A stretch of 64,000 nt of DNA, from NCBI RefSeq assembly GCF_021502675.1, contig NZ_JAKFHA010000007.1, positions 227,167 to 291,166 on the forward strand, given 5' to 3'. The position numbers and the translations under genes were made by a program. The notes below the pieces were generated by a model. It ran no database searches and was not told where the DNA came from. It was given only the letters and a program-made list of their open reading frames with translations. Below are positions 1 through 10,785 of this stretch, in pieces; positions within the stretch are counted from its first letter, which is position 1; each line of letters opens with the position of its first letter. This DNA comes from Yinghuangia soli (GTDB taxonomy: Bacteria; Actinomycetota; Actinomycetes; Streptomycetales; Streptomycetaceae).

Positions 1-2
1 CC

Positions 3-665
3 GAGTCGATGCGCTGGGCGATGGCGATGATGTCGTGGAACGCACCGTACGAAGCCGAGGCGCCGTCCTGGTACTTCGTGACCCCGCCGGAGCCGACGTG
101 GCCGGCCGAGGAGATCGAGGAGTGGCTCTCGATCTTCAGCCGTACGACACTTCCGGCCATCACGGTGCACGAGGTGGCGCCCGGCCACTTCGCGCACGGG
201 CGCGCGCTCCGGCGTGCTCCCTCGGAGGTGCGCCGGGTGCTGCACTCCTCGTCGTTCGCCGAGGGCTGGGCGCACTACATCGAAGAGGTCTGCCTGGAGG
301 AGGGCTTCCGGGCCGGCGACCCGCGGTACGCCATCGGCATGTGCCTGGAAGCGCTGATCCGGGTCACCCGGCTGGCGTCCGCGATCGGCCTGCACACCGG
401 GGCGATGGACGTCGAGGAGTCGACCCGGCGCTTCATGGCCGACGCGCACCTGGCGCGCGCGGGCGCGGCGAGCGAGGCCAGGCGCGGCACCTTCGATGCG
501 AACTACGGCTGCTACACGTGGGGCAAGCTCGCGCTGATGGACCTGCGCGAGGAGGCCAAGGCGGCGTGGGGAACGGGCTTCACCCTGGAGCGCTTCCACA
601 CCGCACTGCTGGACCTCGGCAGCCCGCCGCTGGGCCTGGTCGGCACCGCGGTCGAACGCGGCTGA
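3..665 (+). CDS. DUF885 family protein, C-terminal part (5' end outside window)
   Basis: The frame is open from the window edge, so only the last 220 residues are visible. The family, by established knowledge, consists of predicted zinc-dependent hydrolases (M3-like fold) carrying an HExxPGH motif. That motif is present here as HEVAPGH at about residue 55, followed by EGWAHYIEE about 30 residues later, which would supply the third zinc ligand. The natural end is clear: a TGA at 663-665 followed directly by a 17-bp hairpin. Substrate and location are unknown, and no signal peptide can be judged without the N-terminus. The family assignment is confident; actual peptidase activity is inference. 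Confidence 0.8.
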   Translation, partial: ESMRWAMAMMSWNAPYEAEAPSWYFVTPPEPTWPAEEIEEWLSIFSRTTLPAITVHEVAPGHFAHGRALRRAPSEVRRVLHSSSFAEGWAHYIEEVCLEEGFRAGDPRYAIGMCLEALIRVTRLASAIGLHTGAMDVEESTRRFMADAHLARAGAASEARRGTFDANYGCYTWGKLALMDLREEAKAAWGTGFTLERFHTALLDLGSPPLGLVGTAVERG

Positions 666-681
666 GCCAGGGACCGAAACG

Positions 682-719
682 ACGTCGCCCCGACCGGTCC
701 CTACCGGTCGGGGCGACGT
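682..719. terminator. Bidirectional hairpin terminator
   Basis: Perfect 17-bp stem (682-698 with 703-719) and a 4-base loop, lying between two convergent genes that end at 665 and 733. There is no T-tract on either side, which is normal for streptomycete terminators. Confidence 0.85.
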
Positions 720-732
720 GTGCGTGCGTGGC

Positions 733-1404
733 TCAGTGTCCGTACGGCGGCTGACCGGCGCCCGGGTTCTGCGGCCATTGCGGAGCCGCGCCCTGCTGCG
801 GGTAGGCCGGCGGATAGGGCTGCGCATACGGCTGGCCTTGGTGAGGCTGGCCCGGGTACGGCTGCGGCTGCACCTGTCCGGGGTATTGCTGGGCCGGAGC
901 CTGCTGCCCCTGCGGATAGGCGTACGGCTGCTGCACCGGCCAGCCCTGCTGCGGGACCTGCCCGTACGGCTGTCCGTGGCCGGTCATTTGGCCCTGGCCG
1001 GTGGCGCCTGCCCACCACTGCCAGATCGTGGCGACCTTGGCGTCGAACGCATGGTCGCGCTGCCACAGCCCGGTCACCGGCACCCGCAGCCGCTTCTTCT
1101 TGCCGCCTGCCAGCGTGAGCCGCACATAGCGGCTGCCCAGCATCTTCTTCGCCTCGATCTGCGCGATCTCCCCCCAGGCCCACTGCTGAGTGGTGAGGCC
1201 GACGGCGACAAGTCCCTGCGGGGTCAAAACCGTGGCGAAGCGGCCCGAGGTGAAGTACAACGCGATCAGCGCCGGGCCGGTGACGATGCCTGCTTGGAAG
1301 TAGCCCAACGCGATGCTCACGACACCGAGGACGAACAAGACGGCGCCGGCCACCAGAAACAGCGCACGCTGGCGGGGTTCGAGCGTCAGCCTCACTTCAT
1401 TCAT
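733..1404 (-). CDS. Small membrane protein with PH-like domain and Pro/Gln/Gly/Tyr-rich tail
   Basis: Product of 223 residues. I chose ATG 1404, which starts the sequence MNEVRL; upstream codons read into the next gene's 3' end. Two hydrophobic helices (about residues 11-50) are followed by a short beta-rich segment reminiscent of bacterial PH/YcxB-type domains (TPQGLVAVG, then WGEIAQIEAKK and YVRLTL). The last 75 residues are low-complexity PGQ/QPY repeats, probably disordered. The gene is 28 bp downstream of an SseB-family gene on the same strand, so the two may be co-transcribed. Function is not recognised; the domain label is based on pattern only. Confidence 0.7.
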   Translation of the reverse strand: MNEVRLTLEPRQRALFLVAGAVLFVLGVVSIALGYFQAGIVTGPALIALYFTSGRFATVLTPQGLVAVGLTTQQWAWGEIAQIEAKKMLGSRYVRLTLAGGKKKRLRVPVTGLWQRDHAFDAKVATIWQWWAGATGQGQMTGHGQPYGQVPQQGWPVQQPYAYPQGQQAPAQQYPGQVQPQPYPGQPHQGQPYAQPYPPAYPQQGAAPQWPQNPGAGQPPYGH

Positions 1405-1432
1405 GCCGGGCACTCTCGCACGGCCCCCGTTC

Positions 1433-2131
1433 CTACAGGAAGGGCCGGGTCTGCTCCCGCATCCACTTGGCAACCGGATCGTAGGGATCGTCCAGCGCCA
1501 CCGAGGACATGTCGATGCCTTGCAGCATCGCGGACGCCCGCGACATCGCGTGCTTCATGCGGTCCACGGTCGCCGGGTCGTTGTCCGCGAGGCGGGTGCC
1601 GATCACGAGCCGGGGCGGGCCGATGGCCGGCTCGACATATGCCCGGTGCGCGGCGCGGACGACGCCCGAGCCGCCCAGCTCGGCGGTGAGCACCGACCAG
1701 AACGCCGAGTCGTCCAGCAGCGGCTCGCCGACCCGGACCGGTCCGGGCATCAGCTTGTCCAGGCCGCCGACGATGCGGCGCAGGTCGAGGTACGGGACAC
1801 CGACGCCGCCGCCCTGCATGTGCGGGTTGAGCCACAGGCCCCACTGGTCGGGGTAGAGGGTCGCGGCGATCTCGACGACCGCGTGGACCTCCCAGCCGCG
1901 GTCCCAGCGGCTCTCGCGCAGCTGGTCCTCGGAGGTGAAGGCGGGCGCGTAGCGCTGGCCGTGCACCTCCATGTTCCCGTACTGGGCCTCCGGGCTGCCC
2001 GGCTCGCCCTGCCACAGGAGCATCCACACGTGGCCGCGGGCCAGCGCCTCCAGCAGGCGCTCGTACGGCTCGTAGCCCTGCGGCCGTACCTGCCGCAGAG
2101 CGTGTTCGACCTCATTGGCCGGAAACGCCAC
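1433..2131 (-). CDS. SseB-family protein (paralogue 1)
   Basis: Product of 232 residues starting VAFPANEVEHAL. The GTG start at 2131 is preceded by AAGGAGGGGG about 9 bases upstream; the frame is open further, but that region belongs to the divergent promoter. The N-terminal half resembles the SseB N-terminal domain (LLEALARGHVWMLL, then YAPAFTSEDQL), and the C-terminal half the SseB C-terminal domain (WMREQTRPF near the end). SseB proteins were named for enhanced serine sensitivity; their biochemical role is unclear. A second copy lies at 5800-6516. It is probably cytoplasmic, with no signal peptide or membrane helix. Confidence 0.75.
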   Translation of the reverse strand: MAFPANEVEHALRQVRPQGYEPYERLLEALARGHVWMLLWQGEPGSPEAQYGNMEVHGQRYAPAFTSEDQLRESRWDRGWEVHAVVEIAATLYPDQWGLWLNPHMQGGGVGVPYLDLRRIVGGLDKLMPGPVRVGEPLLDDSAFWSVLTAELGGSGVVRAAHRAYVEPAIGPPRLVIGTRLADNDPATVDRMKHAMSRASAMLQGIDMSSVALDDPYDPVAKWMREQTRPFL

Positions 2132-2273
2132 GGTATTTCCCCCTCCTTGCCGTCCCGGTGCGGAGAGTGACGACGTGCACATCGTAGAGGGGCGCTGTTC
2201 CGAACGGGTGATCGCCGATCGGCCCGGGGCGTGGCAACCGGACAATCTGCTAAAAGTGCCGGAGCCTGCAGGT

Positions 2274-3422
2274 ATGGCTAGGAGGATCCCGGCGGTGCTG
2301 GCGGCCGTCCTCCTCGGCGTCTTCATCCCGGCGGGTGACGCAGGCGCCGGAGACGGCGGACGTGATGTGCTCGCCTTCACCGTGACCACCGACAATCGCG
2401 CGGACACCGGCACGCGAGTACGTGCGGGCAGCTCGGTCCGCCGCGTCTACACCGTCGTCAACAAAGCCGAATACCCGGTCGCGGACTTGCTGCTGACCGA
2501 CCCTCAGGTGCCCGGCGGGGCGATCCGCTGCCCGGACGGCGGGGCGCGGACCGCGTCGCTGGCCGGCCGCGGCCGGGTGGTGTGCACCGCCGAGTTCCCC
2601 GCCGAGCCGGGGCCTCGGATCGGCCCGGTGACCGCATCGGGGCGGACGCTGCCGCGCGGCTCGGATCCCAGCAGCACAGTGAGCGCGGGGTACCACGGCA
2701 TCGCGTCCGGACTCGCGCTGGCCCGGACGGCAGGCGGCGACGGCGGCCCGGTGCCGGTCGGCGGCCCGCTCGAACTGGGCTACACCGTGACCGTGTCGGG
2801 CGATGTGCCGGTCGACGTGGCCCGGCTCGCCGACCCGCTGCTCGGCGGCGGGACTCCGCGCTGCGCGCGGTCCCTTCCGGTCCGGCTGGCCCCGGGGACG
2901 TCGCTGGCCTGCACGGGCCGCGCGAAGGCCGCGGCCGGTCCGCGCAGCGGCACGGCGCGCGTGACCGGGTCGGCAGCAGACGGAACGGTGGACGCGGAGG
3001 GGCGCGCGGTGCCTCCCCTGGCCCTGACCGCGGAGGCGCCAGGTGCATACACCGGAGTGGTGGCAGGCGCTTCAGGTGCGCCCGGCGGCGCGGCCGGGTC
3101 CGCCCCCGGCGGTGACGCAGCCGGGCCGGGCCCAGGCGGCGCGGTCGGTTCGGTGCCGGGCGGGGTCGCCAGGCGCTTTCTGCCCCCTCCCCCGGTGCCG
3201 CCCCTCGGGGCGACCGGGAGGCCCGGCGGCACCGCCGCGCCCGGCAGCCCGGGCAGCGCCGCCGAAGTCCCGGACAAGCAGCCCGGGTTGCCCGCCGGCC
3301 ACGACGAAGCGTCGGTGTCCCTGGGTGCCTGGGAATGGGGCGGGCTCCTCTTCCTGGTCGCCTTGGTGCCGGTCGCGGTCGCCGCGGCGACCCGTGCGGG
3401 GCGCGACAAGAAGACCGGCTGA
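2274..3422 (+). CDS. Secreted, membrane-anchored DUF11-like repeat protein
   Basis: Product of 382 residues, from ATG 2274 with GGAG 9 bases upstream. A Sec signal peptide (MARRIPAVLAAVLLGVF, cleavage probably after AGA) is followed by two beta-rich segments of DUF11 type, each with a VYTV or LGYTVTV strand and a late cysteine (residues about 30-130 and 145-250). Then comes a Gly/Pro/Ala-rich stalk of about 90 residues, and a C-terminal transmembrane helix (WGGLLFLVALVPVAVAAA) ending in a short basic tail. The layout is that of a cell-surface protein tethered by its C-terminus, without an LPXTG sorting signal. Function is unknown. The gene is followed by a strong hairpin. Confidence 0.75.
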   Translation: MARRIPAVLAAVLLGVFIPAGDAGAGDGGRDVLAFTVTTDNRADTGTRVRAGSSVRRVYTVVNKAEYPVADLLLTDPQVPGGAIRCPDGGARTASLAGRGRVVCTAEFPAEPGPRIGPVTASGRTLPRGSDPSSTVSAGYHGIASGLALARTAGGDGGPVPVGGPLELGYTVTVSGDVPVDVARLADPLLGGGTPRCARSLPVRLAPGTSLACTGRAKAAAGPRSGTARVTGSAADGTVDAEGRAVPPLALTAEAPGAYTGVVAGASGAPGGAAGSAPGGDAAGPGPGGAVGSVPGGVARRFLPPPPVPPLGATGRPGGTAAPGSPGSAAEVPDKQPGLPAGHDEASVSLGAWEWGGLLFLVALVPVAVAAATRAGRDKKTG

Positions 3423-3434
3423 CCGTACGCGTCG

Positions 3435-3476
3435 GCCGCGGCCCGGCCGGATGGCAAGACCCGGCCGGGCCGCGGC
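3435..3476. terminator. Bidirectional hairpin terminator
   Basis: Perfect 16-bp stem (3435-3450 with 3461-3476) with a 10-base loop, between the convergent genes ending at 3422 and 3510. Confidence 0.85.
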
Positions 3477-3509
3477 GGCAGTCAGGCGCAGTCGGCCCCG
3501 CGGCGGCGG

Positions 3510-5693
<2,184 letters not shown>

Positions 5694-5799
5694 GCGCACA
5701 CGATGATGGGCCGACCGGGTGTCATCCGAATGGCCGGGCCGTACCAACGGCCAAGTTCATCCGAAGGCTCGAACTGCACCAACGGAACGTTACTTTGGC

Positions 5800-6516
5800 T
5801 CAGATCGGCCGTTCGTAGAACGGCTGCACGGACGCCAACATCCAGTCCGCCACCGGGTCTTGCGCCAGGTCGATGAGCACGAGGCTGACCGGCCACGGCG
5901 AACCCGCCCGGCCCACCGCGCGTTCGAGGGCGCCGATGGCGTCGCGGCGGTCCTCCTCCTGCCAGCGGTCGAGTTCGAGCCCGATGAACAGGCATGGGGC
6001 GTCCGACTCGACGACGCCGAGTCCGCGACGCGCGGTCAGCACCACGGGAGTCCGTGCGAACTCCTCGGCAGCCGCGGCGAGCAGCACGTACGGCTCCTCG
6101 GCCGGGGTCGGCTCGGCGAGCGTGACGCGGGCGCCCATCGAGCCGGCGCCCGGCACGCGGGCCACCTCCAGGACGCCCTGCGGCGGGATCGGGATGCCCA
6201 CTTCGCCGCCCGGGTTGACCGCGATGCCGATGTGCGGCGGCAGGCCGCGGGCGAACTCCCGGACCGGGGCGACGGTGAACGCCATCGGGCCGGCGATGCG
6301 GCGGAACTGCTCCTCGGAACTGAACACCGGGACGTACGGCAGGCCGCCTATCTCCGTGGTGGGCAGCGTCAGTTCGTCGTCCTGCGGACCGCCGCCCTCG
6401 GGCAGCGGCACCCAGATCTCGGCGTCCGCGAGGGCGTCGATGAGCTCGCCGGTGCGCGCGGGGTCCTGCATCGCGGCCACGAGGCAGCGTTCGACGTGGT
6501 TCGCCGGGAACGGCAC
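5800..6516 (-). CDS. SseB-family protein (paralogue 2)
   Basis: Product of 238 residues with GTG start at 6516, preceded by AGGAGG at ideal spacing; this sets the N-terminus at VPFPANHVERCL, matching VAFPANEVEHAL of the paralogue at 1433-2131. The middle carries YVPVFSSEEQF, the counterpart of YAPAFTSEDQL there, and the C-terminus WMLASVQPFYE matches WMREQTRPF. Both therefore share the SseB N- and C-terminal domains. The two copies flank the amine oxidase gene and are not adjacent. It is probably cytoplasmic; molecular function is unknown. Confidence 0.75.
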   Translation of the reverse strand: MPFPANHVERCLVAAMQDPARTGELIDALADAEIWVPLPEGGGPQDDELTLPTTEIGGLPYVPVFSSEEQFRRIAGPMAFTVAPVREFARGLPPHIGIAVNPGGEVGIPIPPQGVLEVARVPGAGSMGARVTLAEPTPAEEPYVLLAAAAEEFARTPVVLTARRGLGVVESDAPCLFIGLELDRWQEEDRRDAIGALERAVGRAGSPWPVSLVLIDLAQDPVADWMLASVQPFYERPI

Positions 6517-6595
6517 GGCCGCCTCCTGTCTCGTTGCGCGGTCGCCTTGCATGATCCAGGTTCCAGCCTAGGCGGTGCCGCGCCCGGACATGCGG

Positions 6596-6628
6596 GCGGC
6601 GGGGACCCCGGTCCGGGATCCCCGCCGC
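6596..6628 (-). terminator. Hairpin terminator after the OsmC gene
   Basis: 10-bp stem (6596-6605 with 6619-6628) extended by three further pairs inside a bulge. It lies 16 bp beyond the OsmC stop and before the next gene on the same strand. Confidence 0.7.
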
Positions 6629-6644
6629 GTGCCGCTTGCGCGGG

Positions 6645-7076
6645 TCAGACCAGCAGCTCGGCGACGAGCGTGATGCTCGGCACGCTCGCGAGCGCCTTGC
6701 TCACCGGGCAGTTCTCCTTGGCGGTCTGCGCGGCCGCGGCGAAGTCCTCCGCGGAGATGCCCGGCACGCGCGCCTTGACGGTCAGCACGATGCCGGTGAT
6801 GCCCTCGCCCGGCTGGAAGGTGACGTCCGCCTGGGTCTCCACCGACTCCGGCGGCGTGCCCGCGCCGGCCAGGCCGTGCGACAGGGCCATCGAGAAGCAG
6901 GACGAGTGCGCGGCCGCGATCAGCTCCTCCGGGCTGGTCTTGCCGTTCGCCGCCTCGGCGCGCGACGGCCACGACACGTCGTACGTGCCCACGCCGGACG
7001 AGTCCAGCGACACGGTCCCGGCGCCGCCGATGAGCGCGCCCTTCCAGTAGGTCGTGGCAGTGCGCGTGGTCGCCAT
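6645..7076 (-). CDS. OsmC/Ohr-family peroxidase
   Basis: Product of 143 residues starting MATTRTATTYWKG; ATG 7076 follows GGGAGG by 8 bases. OsmC-family enzymes reduce organic hydroperoxides with a pair of cysteines. Both are present: Cys60 in AAHSSCFSMAL and Cys123 in ENCPVSKAL. The length is typical of OsmC and it is cytosolic. It is divergent from the glycine riboswitch and gcvT. The OsmC-versus-Ohr distinction is made from the ENCPVSKAL motif and overall length, and is fairly safe. A hairpin terminator follows. Confidence 0.92.
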   Translation of the reverse strand: MATTRTATTYWKGALIGGAGTVSLDSSGVGTYDVSWPSRAEAANGKTSPEELIAAAHSSCFSMALSHGLAGAGTPPESVETQADVTFQPGEGITGIVLTVKARVPGISAEDFAAAAQTAKENCPVSKALASVPSITLVAELLV

Positions 7077-7225
7077 GGGCGAACCTCCCGGTACGTACGG
7101 TTGTTGGTCGCCGCCCACGCTAGCAACGAGGCGGTATCGGCGGGCATGGGAGATTCCTCCGACACGCCCGACACAATGCGCGCCGGGACCGGTAGCATGC
7201 GCCCACAACTTCACACCGGCCCTCG

Positions 7226-7453
7226 ACCCCATGCGGGAGAGTCCCGGACGGCCCGCCCCCGCGGCGCGCCCGGCGGGACGCCGAAGGAGCAATTCCTCCC
7301 CGGAAACTCTCAGGCCCACGTACCGCATGGGTGAGGCGACTCTGGAAAGCAGTCCCGTGCCGTTCCGGCGGGGCTCACCCACGGTGCAAGCCGCCGCACC
7401 CGCATATGCCGGTGCCGGCGCGTGAAGCTCTCAGGTCCATGACAGAGGGGGAG
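7226..7453 (+). promoter_or_regulatory. Tandem glycine riboswitch controlling gcvT-gcvH-glyA
   Basis: Two consecutive glycine-aptamer cores are visible. Aptamer 1 has a 9-bp closing stem (7228-7236 with 7323-7331), GGGAGAG, GCCGAAGGAGCAA at about 7280-7292, and AAACTCTCAGG. Aptamer 2 runs from about 7335 (ACTCTGGAAAGCAG) through CACGGTGCAAGCCG to GAAGCTCTCAGG and GACAGAGGGGGA at about 7441-7452. These are the hallmark conserved blocks of the gcvT RNA motif. The distance to gcvT (about 227 bp) leaves room for an expression platform. Glycine binding normally switches the cleavage genes on; the sign here is not visible from sequence. Confidence 0.93.
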
Positions 7454-7572
7454 GCGACCCACCCGCCGGTGCGGGCTGCACGCATGCGTGCCCGCACACC
7501 GCCCAGGGAGCCCCCCAGTTGGACCGCCTGTTCCATCCCGCGACCCCGTCGCGTCCTGCCGTGCGCCCGGCG

Positions 7573-7594
7573 CCGCGCCCGTACCCGGGCGCGG
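7573..7594 (+). promoter_or_regulatory. Hairpin in the gcvT leader, possible expression platform
   Basis: Perfect 9-bp GC stem (7573-7581 with 7586-7594) and 4-base loop between the riboswitch and the gcvT ribosome-binding site. It could act as the terminator or masking stem of the riboswitch. There is no T-tract, so the role is inference. Confidence 0.35.
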
Positions 7595-7679
7595 TATGCC
7601 CGCGCGTGCGGACGCTGCCGGACGAACCGGTACGAAATCATGGGGACCGGGACCATCACACCCGCGAGGAGTCCAGCCG

Positions 7680-8789
7680 ATGACGTCCACTGAAGAACGC
7701 CGTACTCCGCTCGACGCGGTCCACGATGCGCTCGGCGCGACGATGACCGACTTCGCGGGGTGGCGCATGCCGCTGCGCTACGGCAGCGAGACCGCCGAGC
7801 ACCGCGCGGTGCGCGAGGCGGCCGGGCTGTTCGACCTGACCCACATGGGCGAGATCACCGTGACCGGCCCGGAGGCCGCACGGGCGCTGGACCACGCACT
7901 GGTCGGCTTCGTCTCCAAGATCGGCGTGGACCGGGCCCGGTACTCGATGATCTGCGATGCGGACGGCGGCATCCTGGACGACCTGATCGTCTACCGGCTC
8001 GGCGAGGACGACTTCCTGGTCGTCGCGAACGCCTCGAACGCCGCCGTGGTGGCCGGCGAACTCCTGGCCCGTGCGGCCGGGTTCGACGCGGTCGTGACGG
8101 ACCGCTCGGAGGAGTACGCGCTGCTCGCGGTGCAGGGCCCGCACGCGGTGGCGATCCTGGCCCCGCTCGCGGACCTGGACCTGGACAAGGTGAAGTACTA
8201 CGCGGCGGACCGCGCCACGGTGGCCGGCGTCGACGTGCTGCTGGCCCGTACCGGCTACACCGGCGAGGACGGCTTCGAGCTGTTCTGCGCCCCCGCGGAC
8301 GCGGTGCGCCTGTGGACCTCGCTCGCCGAGGCCGGCGCCGGGCACGGGCTGATCCCGGCCGGGCTGTCCTGCCGCGACACGCTGCGCCTGGAGGCCGGCA
8401 TGCCGCTGTACGGGCACGAGCTGACCACCTCGGTCACCCCGTACGAGGCGAACCTGGGCCGCGTGGTCCGGCTGGACAAGCCGGAGGACTTCGTGGGCCG
8501 CGACGCGCTGGCCGCGCGCGAGAAGGAGGGCCCGCGCGCGACGCTGGTCGGCCTGCGCTCGCCGGGCCGCCGCGTACCGCGGGCCGGGTACGCGGTGCTC
8601 GACCCGGAGACCAAGGCGCCGATCGGCGAGATCACCTCGGGCGCCCCCTCCCCCACGCTGGGCGCACCCATCGCGATGGCATACGTACCGCTGGACCGGG
8701 CCGAGCCGGGCACGGTGCTCGCGGTCGACATCCGGGGCGCGGCCGAGCCGGTCGAGGTCGTCGCGCTGCCGTTCTACAAGCGCGCATGA
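7680..8789 (+). CDS. gcvT: Glycine cleavage system T protein (aminomethyltransferase)
   Basis: Product of 369 residues, ATG 7680 with GAGGAG 8 bases upstream. It transfers the methylene group from aminomethylated lipoyl-H protein to tetrahydrofolate, releasing ammonia. Recognisable blocks: FAGWRMPLRYG near the N-terminus, GLFDLTHMGEI, LLAVQGPHA, ARTGYTGEDGFELF, and RDTLRLEAGMPLYGHEL with the folate-site acidic residues. Length equals the family norm. It lies behind the glycine riboswitch and ahead of gcvH and glyA. gcvP and lpd are not in the window. Confidence 0.97.
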   Translation: MTSTEERRTPLDAVHDALGATMTDFAGWRMPLRYGSETAEHRAVREAAGLFDLTHMGEITVTGPEAARALDHALVGFVSKIGVDRARYSMICDADGGILDDLIVYRLGEDDFLVVANASNAAVVAGELLARAAGFDAVVTDRSEEYALLAVQGPHAVAILAPLADLDLDKVKYYAADRATVAGVDVLLARTGYTGEDGFELFCAPADAVRLWTSLAEAGAGHGLIPAGLSCRDTLRLEAGMPLYGHELTTSVTPYEANLGRVVRLDKPEDFVGRDALAAREKEGPRATLVGLRSPGRRVPRAGYAVLDPETKAPIGEITSGAPSPTLGAPIAMAYVPLDRAEPGTVLAVDIRGAAEPVEVVALPFYKRA

Positions 8790-8793
8790 CCCC

Positions 8794-8812
8794 CGACGTA
8801 CTTCGTACGTCG
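8794..8812 (+). other. Small hairpin between gcvT and gcvH
   Basis: 8-bp perfect stem (8794-8801 with 8805-8812) with loop TTC, 5 bp after the gcvT stop, followed by an A-rich stretch. It could be a processing or attenuation site; no direct evidence. Confidence 0.3.
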
Positions 8813-8882
8813 CAAACTGCTACAAACCCCAGCAAAATCCCCTGAGGATCAGGGACCCCGCACCGAATAGGAGAATGGACCT

Positions 8883-9266
8883 GTGAGCGCACCCCAGAAC
8901 CTGCTCTACAGCAAGGACCACGAGTGGCTGACGACGGACGGGAACCCGGCCGTCATCGGCATCTCGCAGCATGCTGCCGACGCCCTCGGCGACGTGGTCT
9001 TCGTCCAGCTTCCCGAGGTCGGCGCGCGGGTCACCGCCGGTGAGCCGTGCGGCGAGCTGGAGTCGACGAAGTCCGTGAGCGACATCTTCGCCCCCGCCGA
9101 CGGCGAGGTCGTCGAGGTCAACACCGCGGTGGTCGACGACCCGAGCCTGGTCAACTCCGACCCGTTCGGCGAGGGCTGGCTGATCAAGGTGCAACTCGAC
9201 ACCCCGGCCGCCGACGTGGACGGCCTGATGTCCGAAGCCGAGTACAACGCCTTCACCGGCGCCTGA
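8883..9266 (+). CDS. gcvH: Glycine cleavage system H protein
   Basis: Product of 127 residues, GTG start 8883 with TAGGAG about 9 bases upstream. The H protein shuttles the aminomethyl intermediate on a lipoylated lysine. The lipoylation site is clear: [10 protein letters not shown], Lys63. DHEWL near the N-terminus, [12 protein letters not shown] and [10 protein letters not shown] complete the family signature. Length is standard. It is the second gene of the riboswitch-led operon and sits 25 bp before glyA. Confidence 0.97.
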   Translation: MSAPQNLLYSKDHEWLTTDGNPAVIGISQHAADALGDVVFVQLPEVGARVTAGEPCGELESTKSVSDIFAPADGEVVEVNTAVVDDPSLVNSDPFGEGWLIKVQLDTPAADVDGLMSEAEYNAFTGA

Positions 9267-9291
9267 GCCCCGATCGAGGAGCTGACCGAAC

Positions 9292-10557
9292 GTGACGATC
9301 CTGGACCGTCCGCTGGCCGAGGTGGACCCTGAGGTCGCCGCGGCCGTCGCCGACGAGCTGCACCGCCAGCAGTCGACCCTGGAGATGATCGCCTCCGAGA
9401 ACTTCGCGCCCGTCGCGGTCCTCGAGGCCCAGGGCTCGGTGCTGACCAACAAGTACGCCGAGGGCTACCCGGGCCGCCGCTACTACGGCGGCTGCGAGTA
9501 CGTCGACGTGGTCGAGAACCTCGCCATCGAGCGCCTCAAGGCGCTCTTCGGCGCGGAGGCCGCGAACGTGCAGCCGCACTCCGGCGCGCAGGCCAACGCC
9601 GCCGTCTACTTCGGTCTGCTCCAGACCGGCGACACCGTCCTCGGCCTCGACCTGGCCAACGGCGGGCACCTGACGCACGGCATGAAGCTCAACTTCTCCG
9701 GCAAGCAGTACAACGTCGTCTCCTACAAGGTCGACGCCGCCGGACTGGTCGACATGACCGAGGTCGAGCGCCTGGCCAAGGAGCACCGGCCGAAGATGAT
9801 CGTCGCGGGCTGGTCGGCGTACCCGCGCCAGCTGGACTTCGCCGCGTTCCGCCGGATCGCGGACGAGGTCGGCGCGTACCTCTGGGTCGACATGGCGCAC
9901 TTCGCCGGCCTGGTGGCCGCGGGGCTGCACCCCAACCCGGTGCCGCACGCGCACATCGTGACCACCACCACCCACAAGACCCTGGGCGGGCCGCGCGGCG
10001 GCGCGATCATGGCCACCGAGGACCTGATCAAGAAGATCAACTCGGCGGTCTTCCCGGGTCTGCAGGGCGGCCCCCTCGAGCACGTCATCGCCGCGAAGGC
10101 GGTGGCCTTCAAGGTCGCCGCGGGCGACGAGTTCAAGGACCGCCAGACCCGCACCCTCGCCGGTGCGAAGCTCCTCGCCGCGCGCCTCCTCCAGCAGGAC
10201 GCCGCGGACGCGGGCATCAAGGTCCTCTCCGGCGGCACCGACGTCCACCTGGTCCTCGTCGACCTGGTCGACAACCACCTCAACGGCCGCGAGGCCGAGG
10301 ACCGCCTCCACGAGGTCGGCATCACCGTCAACCGCAACGCGGTCCCCAACGACCCGCTGCCCCCGATGAAGACCTCGGGCCTGCGCATCGGCACCCCCGC
10401 GCTGGCCACCCGCGGCTTCACCGACGCCGACTTCACCGAGGTCGCGGACGTCATCGTCGAGGCCCTCAAGCCCGACTACGACGAGGCCAAGCGCGACGCG
10501 CTCCGCGCCCGCACCGCCACGCTGGCCGCGAAGCACCCGCTGTACCCGAACCTCTGA
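9292..10557 (+). CDS. glyA: Serine hydroxymethyltransferase
   Basis: Product of 421 residues, GTG start 9292, with GAGGAG upstream. PLP enzyme interconverting serine and glycine with tetrahydrofolate/methylene-THF, so it uses the one-carbon unit released by the glycine cleavage system. The PLP lysine is Lys229 in [14 protein letters not shown]; other marks are [30 protein letters not shown] and [12 protein letters not shown]. Full length. It is the last gene of the gcvT-gcvH-glyA unit, closed by a 17-bp hairpin. Confidence 0.97.
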   Translation: MTILDRPLAEVDPEVAAAVADELHRQQSTLEMIASENFAPVAVLEAQGSVLTNKYAEGYPGRRYYGGCEYVDVVENLAIERLKALFGAEAANVQPHSGAQANAAVYFGLLQTGDTVLGLDLANGGHLTHGMKLNFSGKQYNVVSYKVDAAGLVDMTEVERLAKEHRPKMIVAGWSAYPRQLDFAAFRRIADEVGAYLWVDMAHFAGLVAAGLHPNPVPHAHIVTTTTHKTLGGPRGGAIMATEDLIKKINSAVFPGLQGGPLEHVIAAKAVAFKVAAGDEFKDRQTRTLAGAKLLAARLLQQDAADAGIKVLSGGTDVHLVLVDLVDNHLNGREAEDRLHEVGITVNRNAVPNDPLPPMKTSGLRIGTPALATRGFTDADFTEVADVIVEALKPDYDEAKRDALRARTATLAAKHPLYPNL

Positions 10558-10567
10558 CCGGTTCACC

Positions 10568-10604
10568 CCGATGGGCCCTGCCGCACCGCGGCAGGGCCCA
10601 TCGG
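10568..10604 (+). terminator. Terminator of the gcvT-gcvH-glyA operon
   Basis: Perfect 17-bp stem (10568-10584 with 10588-10604), 3-base loop, 10 bp after the glyA stop. Confidence 0.88.
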
Positions 10605-10785
10605 CCGTTTCCGGCCCAGGCGGCAGCGCGTGCGCTCCGGACTGCCCCGATCGTATGAAGATCGCAGCGTGTCACGGCCGAGCGCGTCCGCCCGCCGCCG
10701 GTCTGGGATTTGCTGAGGTCCGGAGCCTCCCGTCCCCCGGCGGCAGCCGGACGGTACGGGTCCGCACTGCACCCTAGGAGCCCCG

